Assembly: GCA_963720945.1 (NCBI GenBank)
Contig: CAVRHH010000017.1
Span: forward strand, 1 to 64,000
Direction of reading: 5' to 3'
Length of the DNA stretch: 64,000 nucleotides
Origin: Bog-532 sp963720945
GTDB lineage: Bacteria; Actinomycetota; Actinomycetes; Streptosporangiales; Streptosporangiaceae
Shown: in pieces, positions 7,508 through 15,874 of the stretch
Layout: each line of letters opens with the position of its first letter
How positions within the stretch are numbered: position 1 is the first letter of the stretch
Translations under genes and position numbers: made by a program
The notes under the pieces: generated by a model
The model's database searches: none
Told to the model about the DNA's origin: nothing
The model's input: the letters and a program-made list of their open reading frames with translations, nothing else

Positions 7508-9307
7508 ATGACGACAGCGGCAGGCGGGCAGCCGGCGGCCGAGACGGACGTCCTGGTGGTGGGATCGGGCCCGGCGGGCGCGTCGGCCGCCCTGTTCCTG
7601 GCCTCGTACGGGACCCGGACGCTGATGGTCACCAAGTACAGGAGGCTGTCCGACAGCCCGCGGGCGCACATCACCAATCAGCGCACCATGGAAACCATGC
7701 GCGACATGGGTATCGAGGACACGCTCATGCGCGAGGCCACCCCGTGGGAGCTGATGGGCAACACCACGTTCTGCACCAGCCTGGCCGGCGAGGAACTTGG
7801 CCGGATTCCGTCCTGGGGGACCAACACCGTCCGGCACGCCGACTACGAGCTGCAGAGCCCGTGCACGATGCTCGACGCCCCGCAGACCATCACCGAGCCC
7901 ATCCTGGTCAAGGCGGCCCAGGAGCGCGGCGCGCACATCCGGTTCGACACCGAGTACCTCGCGCACACCCAGGACGAGGACGGCATCACCACGATGGTCC
8001 GGGACCGGCTGACCGGTGCCGAATACGCGATCCGCGCCCAGTACCTGATCGGCGCGGACGGGGCCCGCAGCAAGGTCGCCGACGACCTCGGCCTGCCGTT
8101 CGAGGGGCCCGGCGCCGTGGCCGGCGCGATGAACATCATCATCGAGGCGGACCTGTCCCGGTTCGTGGCGCACCGCCCGTCGGTCCTGTACTGGATGCTG
8201 CAGCCGGGCGCCGAGCGCGAGGGTGTCGGCCTCGGCGTGCTGCGCATGATCAAGCCGTGGCACGAGTGGATGCTGATGTGGGGTTACGAGGTCGCCGCCG
8301 GGCCGCCCACCTTCACCGACGAGTTCATCCGGGAGCTGGCGGTCACGCTGGTCGGTACCGGCGACTTCGAGATGACGGTCAAGTCCGCCTCCCCGTGGAC
8401 GGTGAACCACCAGTTCGCGACGACGATCGCCCGCGGCCGGGTGTTCTGCGCCGGGGATGCCGTGCACCGGCATCCGCCCACGAACGGTCTCGGCTCCAAC
8501 ACCTCGATCCAGGACTCCTACAACCTGGCCTGGAAGATCGCCCACGTCGTCGCGGGCACGGCCGCCCCGTCCCTGCTCGCGTCCTACGACGCCGAGCGCG
8601 CCCCGGTGGCCCGGCAGATCGTGGAGCGCGCCAACCAGAGCATCGTCGACACCGGCAAGATCCTGACCGCGCTGGACCTGACCGACACCACCGACGTCAC
8701 ACGGCTGGAACGTCAGCTGGCGCTGCGCAAGGAGCCGGGCCCCGAGGGGGAGAAGATCCGTGCCGCGCTGCGGGAGGCGATCGCGTACAAGGCGTACGAG
8801 TTCGACGCGCACGGCGTCGAGCACAACCACCGGTACGCATCCTCGGCGGTGCTGCCGGACGGCACGGCGATGCCCGGCTTCCGGCGCGATCCCGAACTGT
8901 ACGCCCAGCCCACCACGTGGCCCGGCGCCAAACTGCCGCACACCTGGGTGACCCGGCACGGCCGGCGGCTGTCCACCCTCGACCTCGCCGGGCAGGGGCG
9001 GTTCGCCGTCGTGACCGGGATCGGCGGGCAGCCCTGGCTGGACGCCGCCGCAGAACTGGCCGCCGCCCTGGAGATGACGATTACCCCCGTCCTCATCGGC
9101 CCCGGCCAGCCCGTCGAGGATCCCTACGGCACCTGGGCCGGGCTGCGGGAGACCGACGACGGGGGCGTCCTGCTGGTCCGGCCCGACCTGTACATCGCGG
9201 CCCGCCACCAGGCCGCGCCCGCGTCGGCGGCCGCCGCCCGGGAGTGGCTCGCCGGGGCCCTGTCCGCGGTGCTCGGCCGACCCGTCACCGTCGGCCAGCC
9301 GACCTGA
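7508..9307 (+). CDS. FAD-dependent aromatic-ring monooxygenase, TfdB/PheA type
   Basis: This 599-aa flavoprotein hydroxylase is closest to 2,4-dichlorophenol 6-monooxygenase and phenol hydroxylases, which use NAD(P)H and O2 to hydroxylate a phenolic ring. The Rossmann FAD motif is VLVVGSGPAGASAALFL near residue 20. The second FAD motif is CAGDAVHRHPPTNGLGSN near 316, followed by IQDSYNLAWKIAHV. The C-terminal thioredoxin-like domain of the family ends the protein. I choose the ATG at 7508 because GGGGAG at 7495-7500 lies 7 nt before it; the ATG at 7502 would be too close. It appears monocistronic, between its own promoter and a strong hairpin terminator. The substrate could be a xenobiotic phenol or a polyketide aromatic ring. 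Confidence 0.9.
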   Translation: MTTAAGGQPAAETDVLVVGSGPAGASAALFLASYGTRTLMVTKYRRLSDSPRAHITNQRTMETMRDMGIEDTLMREATPWELMGNTTFCTSLAGEELGRIPSWGTNTVRHADYELQSPCTMLDAPQTITEPILVKAAQERGAHIRFDTEYLAHTQDEDGITTMVRDRLTGAEYAIRAQYLIGADGARSKVADDLGLPFEGPGAVAGAMNIIIEADLSRFVAHRPSVLYWMLQPGAEREGVGLGVLRMIKPWHEWMLMWGYEVAAGPPTFTDEFIRELAVTLVGTGDFEMTVKSASPWTVNHQFATTIARGRVFCAGDAVHRHPPTNGLGSNTSIQDSYNLAWKIAHVVAGTAAPSLLASYDAERAPVARQIVERANQSIVDTGKILTALDLTDTTDVTRLERQLALRKEPGPEGEKIRAALREAIAYKAYEFDAHGVEHNHRYASSAVLPDGTAMPGFRRDPELYAQPTTWPGAKLPHTWVTRHGRRLSTLDLAGQGRFAVVTGIGGQPWLDAAAELAAALEMTITPVLIGPGQPVEDPYGTWAGLRETDDGGVLLVRPDLYIAARHQAAPASAAAAREWLAGALSAVLGRPVTVGQPT

Positions 9308-9362
9308 TCCCCGTCGCCGGGCTGCCATCTGGCCGCGCGGCCTGGACGGCCAGCAGTGGACG

Positions 9363-9401
9363 CTGCGGGGCGCGGCCGTGCTGGCCGGCCGCGCCCCGCA
9401 G
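9363..9401. terminator. Bidirectional hairpin terminator
   Basis: A 15-bp perfect stem (9363-9377 with 9387-9401) encloses a 9-nt loop. It lies between the converging monooxygenase (+) and roadblock (-) genes, where it would stop transcripts from both sides. Confidence 0.75.
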
Positions 9402-9410
9402 GCCGTCGCG

Positions 9411-9782
9411 TCAGACTTGCAGTTCGCTCTCGATCCGGGTCAGGCGGTGCCGGGCCAGCGCCAGGTTAGCCTTGGCACGGTCCAGGACCAGGTAGAGGAA
9501 CATCTTCTGACTGCCGTCAGCATTCCGCAGCAGGCGGATCAGGTGGTACTGCTGGGTGAGCGTGATCAGGATGTCCTCGATCGTGTCGTTCAGGCGCAGT
9601 GACTCGATGGTCCGCATCTTGGCCCGGACGACCTCGGTGTTGCCCGCCGCAGCCAGGTCAAGGTCCAGGTACTTGCCGCCGCCGAGGTTGCCCAGCGAGA
9701 AGCCGCTGTCCCAGTCGACCAGCGCCACGCCCTGTGCGCCCTCGATGGTCATCGCTTCCTTGAGCGCCGTCTCAATATTCAA
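9411..9782 (-). CDS. Roadblock/LC7-domain protein
   Basis: This 123-aa roadblock/LC7 protein resembles MglB- and CvnB-like partners of small GTPases. Typical elements are GAQGVALVDWDSGFSLG, AAAGNTEVVRAKMRTI, IEDILITLTQQYHLIRLL and a final helix LVLDRAKANLALARHRL. I start it at the TTG at 9782, preceded by AAGGGCGGG. The longer frame up to 9860 adds 26 residues unlike the family. No Ras-like GTPase gene follows. It is transcribed away from a neighbouring group of roadblock-type genes and probably heterodimerises with one of them. Confidence 0.8.
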   Translation of the reverse strand: MNIETALKEAMTIEGAQGVALVDWDSGFSLGNLGGGKYLDLDLAAAGNTEVVRAKMRTIESLRLNDTIEDILITLTQQYHLIRLLRNADGSQKMFLYLVLDRAKANLALARHRLTRIESELQV

Positions 9783-10103
9783 AATCCCGCCCTTTATGGT
9801 GCCGACGATTTGCGGCGCCGGCGCCGGGCAGTTCACAGCACGGACGCCAGCTCTTCCCATGCCTCACGACAGCAGTCGTCAGGCACGAAAGAGCGTAAGG
9901 CGAGATGTGCGGGTCGCTCACGATATTGGCCAAATTTACAATTTTAACGTTCTGTATCACTTCCGTGCCTATATGTCCCCGCAATTGCGTGAATGAAATG
10001 CGTGAAACCGTGGGGCGGCCGAACGCCCCGCTCCCGGAGATTGCTTGCTGTAGGATTCCTGACCTCGGGCGATAGCGTATGGTTTTCCGGCGTTGGGGGA
10101 GAT
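9783..10103. other. AT-richer divergent intergenic region
   Basis: This 320-bp gap between two divergent roadblock genes is clearly less GC-rich than its surroundings (9900-10000 especially), as expected for back-to-back promoters. A 10-bp palindrome CGCAATTGCG lies at 9980-9989. I could not fix -10 and -35 boxes with confidence. Confidence 0.4.
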
Positions 10104-10472
10104 GTGTCCAGCCTTGACGAGTCACTTCGCCGGATCCTGACCGTCGAGGGGGTCCGGGCGGCGGCTGTGATCGATGTGGCGACTGGCATGGTCGTGCGGT
10201 CGGCCGGTGAGGAGAACGCGAGCCTCCCCGCTGCTGCGGCCAGCATGGCCGACGAGGCCCGGGCGGCCCGCGCCGCCCAGGGACCTGACCAGCCCGGCGG
10301 CGAACTCGACGGGATCGTGCTGTTCACCGCGGGCCGGATGCATCTCACCAGGATTCTCCGCTCCCGGCCGGGTGAGGGCCTGCTCCTGTTCATCGACCTG
10401 GACCGGTCGCTGGCGAACATGGCGCTGGCCTCCATGCGGGTGGGCAAGATGGCGCTGGCGGTGCTCGCGTAG
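10104..10472 (+). CDS. Small roadblock/LC7-like protein
   Basis: This 122-aa protein has a roadblock-like plan. It opens with SSLDESLRRILTVEGVRAAAVIDVATG, has the central strand GIVLFTAGRMHLTRIL, and ends with LLFIDLDRSLANMALASMRV. That ending matches the last strand and helix of the neighbouring LC7 protein (LYLVLDRAKANLALARHRL). It is more divergent than the genes at 9411 and 11423. The GTG start at 10104 has a G-rich stretch (10095-10101) almost abutting it. The next gene begins 3 bp after the stop, so the two are co-translated. Confidence 0.65.
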   Translation: MSSLDESLRRILTVEGVRAAAVIDVATGMVVRSAGEENASLPAAAASMADEARAARAAQGPDQPGGELDGIVLFTAGRMHLTRILRSRPGEGLLLFIDLDRSLANMALASMRVGKMALAVLA

Positions 10473-10475
10473 CTC

Positions 10476-11381
10476 ATGGGCACTCAGGAACCGGCCGACG
10501 ATGCAAGCGGCCCGCCGCCTTCGCTCCGTCAGGCGCTCAAGGACTGCGCCGCGGATAGGCTGTCCGGTGTGCTGGAGGTGACCGGCGAGCCCGGCGGGAC
10601 GATCTACTTTTCCGGCGGCGGGGTCATAGCCATCGAGACGCCCGGTGCCCCCAGCCCGGAGGTCATCCTGCTCCGCTCCCACCAGATTCCGGAGCCGGAC
10701 TGGGCCGCGGCCTTCGCCGCGTCGGCCGCCGGCGGGGCGCCGCTCGGGCCCGAGCTCGTCGCGCGTGACCTCATCGGCGCGGGCGAACTGGAGGCGGTGC
10801 TGGGGATCGCCCTGGCCGATGCCATGTTTGTGCTGTCCGGTGGCCAGGTCGCGAAGTGCCAAGTAGAGCCGGGGGCAGCGGACTGTCAGCTTCCCCTGGA
10901 GCAGCCAGCCGAGGTCGGCTGGCTGCTGGCCGAGGCCTCCCGGCGGATGCGGGTCCTCGCGTCGCTGCCGGGCCTGGTCGAGCACGACCGGGACCGGATG
11001 GCGGCCGCGCCTGACGTGGTGCAGCCCGGAGTAGTCCTGGGGGAGGGGCGGGACGAGATCCTGGCCCTGGCCAACGGCCGCCGCACCCCGCGCGACATGG
11101 CCTTCGCCCTCGGGCGCGGGGTCTACGCCACCACCCTCCAGATGGTGCACATGTACGGCGCCGGCCTGCTCATGACCACCTCACACCGCGCGGTGGCCCC
11201 GGCTGAGCGGGCCCAGGCCAGCCGCCCGGCCGCAGTACCCGGTAACGAGCCGGAGCCCCCAGCCCCGCTGCCGCGCCGCCGCAAGGGCCGCGCCCAGCAC
11301 CGGCGCGAGGACAACTCCGACGCCGGCGCGGACCTGCCGTCCTTGCGGCGGCTACTGCGGCCACGTTCCGGCGAGGAATAA
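10476..11381 (+). CDS. DUF4388-domain protein
   Basis: This 301-aa protein starts with a DUF4388 domain, as seen in LSGVLEVTGEPGGTIYF and GGGVIAIETPGAPSPEVILL. The domain is found in bacterial signalling proteins, often beside roadblock proteins and GTPases. The middle is helical. The last 60 or so residues (about 240-301) are Pro/Arg/Lys-rich and probably disordered (PLPRRRKGRAQHRR), which could bind nucleic acid or membrane. No signal peptide is visible. Spacing of 3 bp from the previous gene and 41 bp to the next LC7 gene argues for one operon. Its biochemical role is unknown. Confidence 0.75.
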   Translation: MGTQEPADDASGPPPSLRQALKDCAADRLSGVLEVTGEPGGTIYFSGGGVIAIETPGAPSPEVILLRSHQIPEPDWAAAFAASAAGGAPLGPELVARDLIGAGELEAVLGIALADAMFVLSGGQVAKCQVEPGAADCQLPLEQPAEVGWLLAEASRRMRVLASLPGLVEHDRDRMAAAPDVVQPGVVLGEGRDEILALANGRRTPRDMAFALGRGVYATTLQMVHMYGAGLLMTTSHRAVAPAERAQASRPAAVPGNEPEPPAPLPRRRKGRAQHRREDNSDAGADLPSLRRLLRPRSGEE

Positions 11382-11422
11382 GATCCCGCAAACTGTGACA
11401 AGACCATTTAGAGGGGGCTCCG

Positions 11423-11935
11423 GTGGCACCGGATGGACTGCTTGCCGAGATGCACGCGCTGCGTGACCGCGTGACCGGAATTACGGGTTCCGCGCTGGCC
11501 AGCCGGGACGGCCTGATCATCAAGGCCGATACCGAGGTCAATCAGGACAATCTGGCCGCCCTGGCCGCCACTTCGCTCGGCCTGGCCCAGCGCATGGCCC
11601 GGGAGGTCGGGCAGGGGGCGCTCCGCGAAGCTGTCACCCGCAGCAGCGGTGGCTACGTGGCGATCTACGCGGTCGGGAGCACGGCGGTGCTGATCCTGAC
11701 TGGAGACGAGGGCCTGAACATCGCGCGCCTGCACCGCGAATCCCGGGCCGCGGTGGACAAGATCGAGACGATGCTGGACGGCGCCGGCGCCGTCCAGACC
11801 GGGTCGCGTTCGCCGGCCGGGGAGCCTGGCGGCCCCTCCCGCCCGGCTCCCCCGCCCCGCCGCGACGAGACGATGCCATGGATGGCGAAGCCATTTATCT
11901 GTAACTGGATGCGTCCCCTGTTGATACCGTCCTGA
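11423..11935 (+). CDS. Roadblock/LC7-domain protein
   Basis: This 170-aa protein carries a clear roadblock/LC7 domain in residues 1-120: LLAEMHALRDRVTGITGSALASRDGLIIKAD, then LAALAATSLGLAQRMAREVGQGALREAVTRSSGGYVAIYAVG. The remaining 50 residues are Pro/Ser-rich and end in FICNWMRPLLIPS. That tail may be partly read-through of non-conserved DNA. The GTG at 11423 has GAGGGGG 6-12 nt upstream. It is the third roadblock protein of the cluster. Such proteins act as dimeric regulators of Ras-like GTPases, but no GTPase gene lies nearby. Confidence 0.82.
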   Translation: MAPDGLLAEMHALRDRVTGITGSALASRDGLIIKADTEVNQDNLAALAATSLGLAQRMAREVGQGALREAVTRSSGGYVAIYAVGSTAVLILTGDEGLNIARLHRESRAAVDKIETMLDGAGAVQTGSRSPAGEPGGPSRPAPPPRRDETMPWMAKPFICNWMRPLLIPS

Positions 11936-11989
11936 TGCTGTGGCTGATCCCACATTCACGGCTGCGCGCGGCCACGGTACAACCGGGGT

Positions 11990-12170
11990 ATGCGCTCCCG
12001 GAAGTACCGTGTCATGACGACGCTGGACCGGGGCAGCAACCGCCTGATCCGTGGTGCCCTTCGCGCTGGTTTCGCGCCTCGCGCCTTCGCGCTGCTCGAG
12101 ACGACCGGCCGCCGCACCGGGCTGGCCCGGCATACCCCGGTGGGAAATGGCCTGGACGGTGACACCTTCT
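11990..12170 (+). pseudogene. N-terminal remnant of a deazaflavin-dependent nitroreductase
   Basis: About 55 codons match the start of the F420-dependent nitroreductase (Ddn) family: NRLIRGALRAGFAPRAFALL and ETTGRRTGLARHTPVG. The homology stops at about 12170, where an unrelated HNH fragment begins. The F420-binding C-terminal part is absent. Confidence 0.6.
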
Positions 12171-12180
12171 CAGCCCGCGA

Positions 12181-12312
12181 TTGCGGCATCTCATCGCGGC
12201 CCGCACCGTGTACTGCTGCGCCCCCGGCTGCCGGCGCCCCGCCACGCGATGCGACTTCGACCACACGATCGCCTACCAGGCAGGCGCCCGGACCTGCGAA
12301 TGCAAGATAGCC
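12181..12312 (+). pseudogene. HNH-domain fragment of a DUF222 endonuclease
   Basis: About 44 codons match the C-terminal HNH core of DUF222 proteins: LRHLIAARTVYCCAPGCRR followed by CDFDHTIAY and RTCECKIA. The zinc-type Cys pairs and the DH of HNH are present but the rest of the gene is gone. It is fused directly to the Ddn remnant. A fuller but also broken DUF222 gene lies at 32.3-34.5 kb. Confidence 0.6.
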
Positions 12313-12505
12313 AGGGTGCCTCCGGCCGGCGGGACGGGCTGTTCCGGGTCCTTCCGGCCGGAGGCCAAACCCTGCAGCCCGTCTCCCCGCCGATCCATGG
12401 ATCACCGGTCTGGCACCGACGTTGGTCCCGCCCCCTCAACGAGGCCAGCTGTCGTACGATAACCGGGATATGTCGCGCTTAGGTCTCAGCCGGTGAGAGG
12501 AATTG

Positions 12506-13528
12506 GTGGCGCAGACAGGACCCGGGCGGCCGGTTCCCGCCGATGATCCCGGCCGGATGCTGACGCCCGGCTCCGGTGCGCCCCGGCAGGCTGCCGCCGC
12601 CTACCTGCGTGAACTCCTGCTCCGGCCGGGACGGGCCCGGCGCACGTGGGAGCAGTACGCCGAGCGGAACCGCCCGGGGCAGATCAATCAGCTCGCCGTC
12701 GCGGAGGTGCTGGCGCGTTACCTGTGGGACTATCCGCGCCGCCCGGGCGACCGGGAAATTCTGCCCCGCCAGCTGAAAGACACCGCTTCCCGGGCACTTT
12801 CCGGCAAGCTGCTCAGCAAATCCGCGCTGCGCCTTTTTATCGACGCCTTCGGTATCCCGGCGTTCGAGCGGGATCAGCTCTGGAAGCTGTGGGAGGGCTC
12901 CAGCCGGATCCGGGTGCTGTCCGGGCCGCGATCCTTCGCCGGCCAGGCCCGGGCGGAGATCGAGACCGCGCTCGGGCCGGCCGTGCACCGGACGCTGTCC
13001 GTGCACGACCACCATTACGTGGGGCCGGACTGCCTGCCCAGCCGGACGCGCACGCTGCAGGTCATCGAGGCCATCGCCGATAACGTCGGCCGGATTCCGT
13101 ACATCTACAACACCGAAGCCCTGACCATTGACCTCATCCAGGGCTGCACGGGCCTGCGGGAACGGTTGACCGAGGTCACCAGCGGCTTCTACGCGACGGA
13201 GATGCTCCTGGTCCGGACCCTGGGCCTCGGTGAGACGCTGACCCTGGAGTACGTGACCAGCTTCACCTACGAGCCGGTCCCGGCCGGGGAGATGAGCGGC
13301 GATCTGCGCCAGTACCGCCGCGCGGTCCGGCGGCGGATGGAGAACGTCGACATCCGGGTGGAATTCGATCCGCGCATGCTGCCGCGGAACGTCTGGTGGG
13401 CCGTCTGGGACGGCGTGGCCGGGCCGGTCGTCGACCAGCAGAGCGTCGCGCTGGACAGCCAGTGCTCAGCCCAGCGTTTCCTCCGTGCCATTGAGAACAC
13501 CGTCGTCGGCTTTCATTGGGAGTGGTAG
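12506..13528 (+). CDS. Conserved actinobacterial protein of unknown function, 340 aa
   Basis: I do not recognise a named family. Residues 20-135 look helical and helix-turn-helix-like (LRELLLRPGRARRTWEQYAE, then a Leu-rich segment ending RLFIDAFGIPAFERDQLWKLW). Residues 150-340 are strand-rich with many aromatics (VHDHHYVGPDCLP, LTLEYVTSFTYEP, VWWAVWDG) and end FHWEW. There is no signal peptide or membrane segment. The start is the GTG at 12506 (or the TTG at 12503), with GAGAGGA just upstream. It reads in the same direction as the roadblock genes 570 bp upstream. It could be a DNA-binding sensor, but that is a guess. Confidence 0.65.
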   Translation: MAQTGPGRPVPADDPGRMLTPGSGAPRQAAAAYLRELLLRPGRARRTWEQYAERNRPGQINQLAVAEVLARYLWDYPRRPGDREILPRQLKDTASRALSGKLLSKSALRLFIDAFGIPAFERDQLWKLWEGSSRIRVLSGPRSFAGQARAEIETALGPAVHRTLSVHDHHYVGPDCLPSRTRTLQVIEAIADNVGRIPYIYNTEALTIDLIQGCTGLRERLTEVTSGFYATEMLLVRTLGLGETLTLEYVTSFTYEPVPAGEMSGDLRQYRRAVRRRMENVDIRVEFDPRMLPRNVWWAVWDGVAGPVVDQQSVALDSQCSAQRFLRAIENTVVGFHWEW

Positions 13529-13553
13529 GTCCCGGCCGGTTCCCGGACCGCCG

Positions 13554-13590
13554 GCGGGGCCCAGGCCAGCCTCCCGGACCTGGGCCCCGC
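13554..13590. terminator. Bidirectional hairpin terminator
   Basis: A 12-bp perfect stem (GCGGGGCCCAGG at 13554-13565 with its complement at 13579-13590) has a 13-nt loop. It lies between the converging gene ending at 13528 (+) and the glycosyltransferase ending at 13619 (-). Confidence 0.7.
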
Positions 13591-13618
13591 ACACTCCCGC
13601 CACTGCGGACTCACGCGG

Positions 13619-15874
13619 TCATGAGCTCACGGCCCTGGTGAGGTCGTAGACGGTGGTCCCGCCGACAGTCTCCTTCGTGAAGTGCGACGCCACCCAGCTC
13701 GCGATGGCCGAGGAACCCTGGCCGCCGCCGAAGCTCTGGCTGTTCGTGCCGAGGTAGTAGTGGATCTTGTGCTCGGCGACGAGCGCCTTGAACTCGGCCA
13801 GCGTGGGCGCCGGGTCGGTCCCGTTGAAGCCGCCGATGGCCATGACCGCCTCGCCGCCGGTAGCCAGTTCCAGCGGGGCCGCCTCCTGGGAGCCTTCCGT
13901 GGCGGCGACCCAGGTATAACCGGCCGCGCCCTTTTCCAGCAGCTTGACCAGCGCGCTGCTCACCTGGGTGTCCCCGCTGAGCCCGCCGGGCCTGCCGGTG
14001 GCCCCGCCCGCCGCCCCGCCGGTCCGCCCGGCCGAGCCCGGGAACCCGCGCGCCGTTCCCGTCCCGGTGGACCCACCCGCCTGCGCGGCTGGCCCCCCTC
14101 CCGTGCCCGTCCCGGTGGAACCGCCCGTGCCGGCGCCGGTCCCCGTGGACCCGCCCGCCTGCCCAGGCGGTCCCCCAGCCGTGCCCGTGCCCGTCCCGGT
14201 CCCGCCGGTCCCGCCGCCGATTCCGCCGCGCGTCCCGGTCCCAGTCCCGGTCCCGGTCCCGCCGGTTCCGCCGCCCGGGCCACCGAAGGCCCCGGTGGTC
14301 TGCGGTCCCGCGCTCGGGATGGACCCGGTGTGCGTGGTCGCCACCGTGTCGATGGCGTACGCGGCCGGCCCGGTCAGCCCGGCCACCAGTGCGCACACCA
14401 CCGGCACGGCCGCCAGCCTCAGCCGCCGCCGCGCCCCGGCGCTGCCCTCCGGGCCGGCCCGGAGGGACCCGTCCAGCCCGGCCCGCCGGGACCCGCCCAG
14501 CGCGGCCAGCCGGGGACCGGCCAGGATCGACGCCGCCGCGGCCACGCCGGCCAGGATGATCACCCAGCGGAGCCACGGGAACCACGACGCCGACCGGCTG
14601 AGCAGCTCATCCGCCCACCAGGCCGTCACGCCCACGGTCGCCGCGGCCACCAGGCGCCCGAACCACCCCAGCCGACGCTCCCACAGTGCCATCGCGCCCA
14701 CGCTGACCAGGGCGGCGATCGCCGGTGCGAGGGCGACCATGTAGTACGGGTGGATGATGCCGCTCATGTAACTGAACACCAGGCCGGTGCACAGCAGCCA
14801 GCCGCCCCACAGCAGGGCCGCGGCGCGGGTCCGGTCCGTGCGGACGGCCCGCCGGGACACCCACAGCATGCCCGCGAGGCAGATCAGGGCGGCCGGGAGC
14901 AGCCAGCTGATCTGCCCGCCAAACTCCGCGGAGAACAGCCGGGTGATGCCGGTCGCGCCGCCGAAGCCGCCGCCACCGCCGCCACGCCCGCCGACCGAGC
15001 CGGTCTCGCTGCCGTCCAGCCGGCCGAGCCCGTTGTAGCCGATGGCCAGCTGCAGGATGTTGTTGCTGGTGGACCCGCCGAAGTACGGGCGGTCGGCCGC
15101 CGGGACCAGCTCGGCGATCGCCACCCACCAGCCGCCGCCCACGATGATGGCGGCCCCGGCCAGCAGCACCTGCCGGATCCGCTTGCCGAGCTCCGGCGGT
15201 CCCGCCCACAGGTAGGCCACCGCGAACCCGGGCACGACCAGGAACGCCTGCATCATCTTGGCCAGGAACGCGAAGCCGAGCAGCAGGCCGGCGAACACCA
15301 GCCACTTCGACCGGCCGTTCTCCAGGGCCCGCACCATCGTGTACGCGGCGGCGGTCAGCAGCAGCACCAGCAGGGCGTCCGGGTTGTTGAACCGGAACAT
15401 CAGCGCCGCGACCGGTGTGAGCGCCAGGGTCAGGCCGGCGATGAGGCCCGCGGCCGGGCCGAACCACCGGCGCACCGCTGCGTACAGCACCCCGACGCAG
15501 GCCACCCCTTCGAGCGCCTGCGGCACCAGCACGCTCCAGGAATTGACCCCGAAGATCCGCCCCGACAGCTCCATCACCCACAGCGAGGCCGGTGTCTTGT
15601 CCACGGTGATGAAGCTGGCGGAGTCGAACGAGCCGAAGAAGAACGCCTTCCAGCTCTTGGTCCCGGCCTCGACCGCGGCGGCGTAGAAGTCGTTGGCCCA
15701 GCCGTTCCGGCTGAGGTTGATCAGGTAGAGGAACGCGGTCAGCGCCAGCAGCGTGAGCAGCGCCGGCCGCTCCCAGCGGGGGCCGGTCCCGCGTAGCAGC
15801 TGTTTCGCGCGGCCGCGCGCCGGGACGTGCCGGCCTCCGGCCCCGTGCGCCGCGGACGTCGTCGTGGCGGTCAT
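13619..15874 (-). CDS. GT39-like polyprenyl-phosphate-sugar glycosyltransferase (YkcB type)
   Basis: This 751-aa multi-pass membrane protein is of the ArnT/PMT (GT39) superfamily, YkcA/B subgroup. Such enzymes move a sugar from a polyprenyl phosphate to an extracytoplasmic acceptor. It has about ten hydrophobic helices and a periplasmic-type loop near the start (NGWANDFYAAAVEAGTKSWKAF, then SFDSASFITVDKTPASLWVM with the acidic residue). After the last helix comes a roughly 100-residue low-complexity stretch of Gly-Thr-Gly repeats (about 14030-14290). A soluble YkcB-type C-terminal domain follows (GGFNGTDPAPTLAEF, IHYYLGTNSQSFGGG). The ATG at 15874 overlaps the stop of the GT2-GtrA gene by 4 bp (ATGA), so the two are translationally coupled. 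The acceptor is unknown. Confidence 0.88.
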   Translation of the reverse strand: MTATTTSAAHGAGGRHVPARGRAKQLLRGTGPRWERPALLTLLALTAFLYLINLSRNGWANDFYAAAVEAGTKSWKAFFFGSFDSASFITVDKTPASLWVMELSGRIFGVNSWSVLVPQALEGVACVGVLYAAVRRWFGPAAGLIAGLTLALTPVAALMFRFNNPDALLVLLLTAAAYTMVRALENGRSKWLVFAGLLLGFAFLAKMMQAFLVVPGFAVAYLWAGPPELGKRIRQVLLAGAAIIVGGGWWVAIAELVPAADRPYFGGSTSNNILQLAIGYNGLGRLDGSETGSVGGRGGGGGGFGGATGITRLFSAEFGGQISWLLPAALICLAGMLWVSRRAVRTDRTRAAALLWGGWLLCTGLVFSYMSGIIHPYYMVALAPAIAALVSVGAMALWERRLGWFGRLVAAATVGVTAWWADELLSRSASWFPWLRWVIILAGVAAAASILAGPRLAALGGSRRAGLDGSLRAGPEGSAGARRRLRLAAVPVVCALVAGLTGPAAYAIDTVATTHTGSIPSAGPQTTGAFGGPGGGTGGTGTGTGTGTRGGIGGGTGGTGTGTGTAGGPPGQAGGSTGTGAGTGGSTGTGTGGGPAAQAGGSTGTGTARGFPGSAGRTGGAAGGATGRPGGLSGDTQVSSALVKLLEKGAAGYTWVAATEGSQEAAPLELATGGEAVMAIGGFNGTDPAPTLAEFKALVAEHKIHYYLGTNSQSFGGGQGSSAIASWVASHFTKETVGGTTVYDLTRAVSS

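Noticed and set aside
13682..15796. A plus-strand open frame of about 700 codons opposite the GT39-like gene
   Set aside because: It is Arg/Gln/Pro-rich with no membrane helices or motifs, and is a shadow of the membrane protein.
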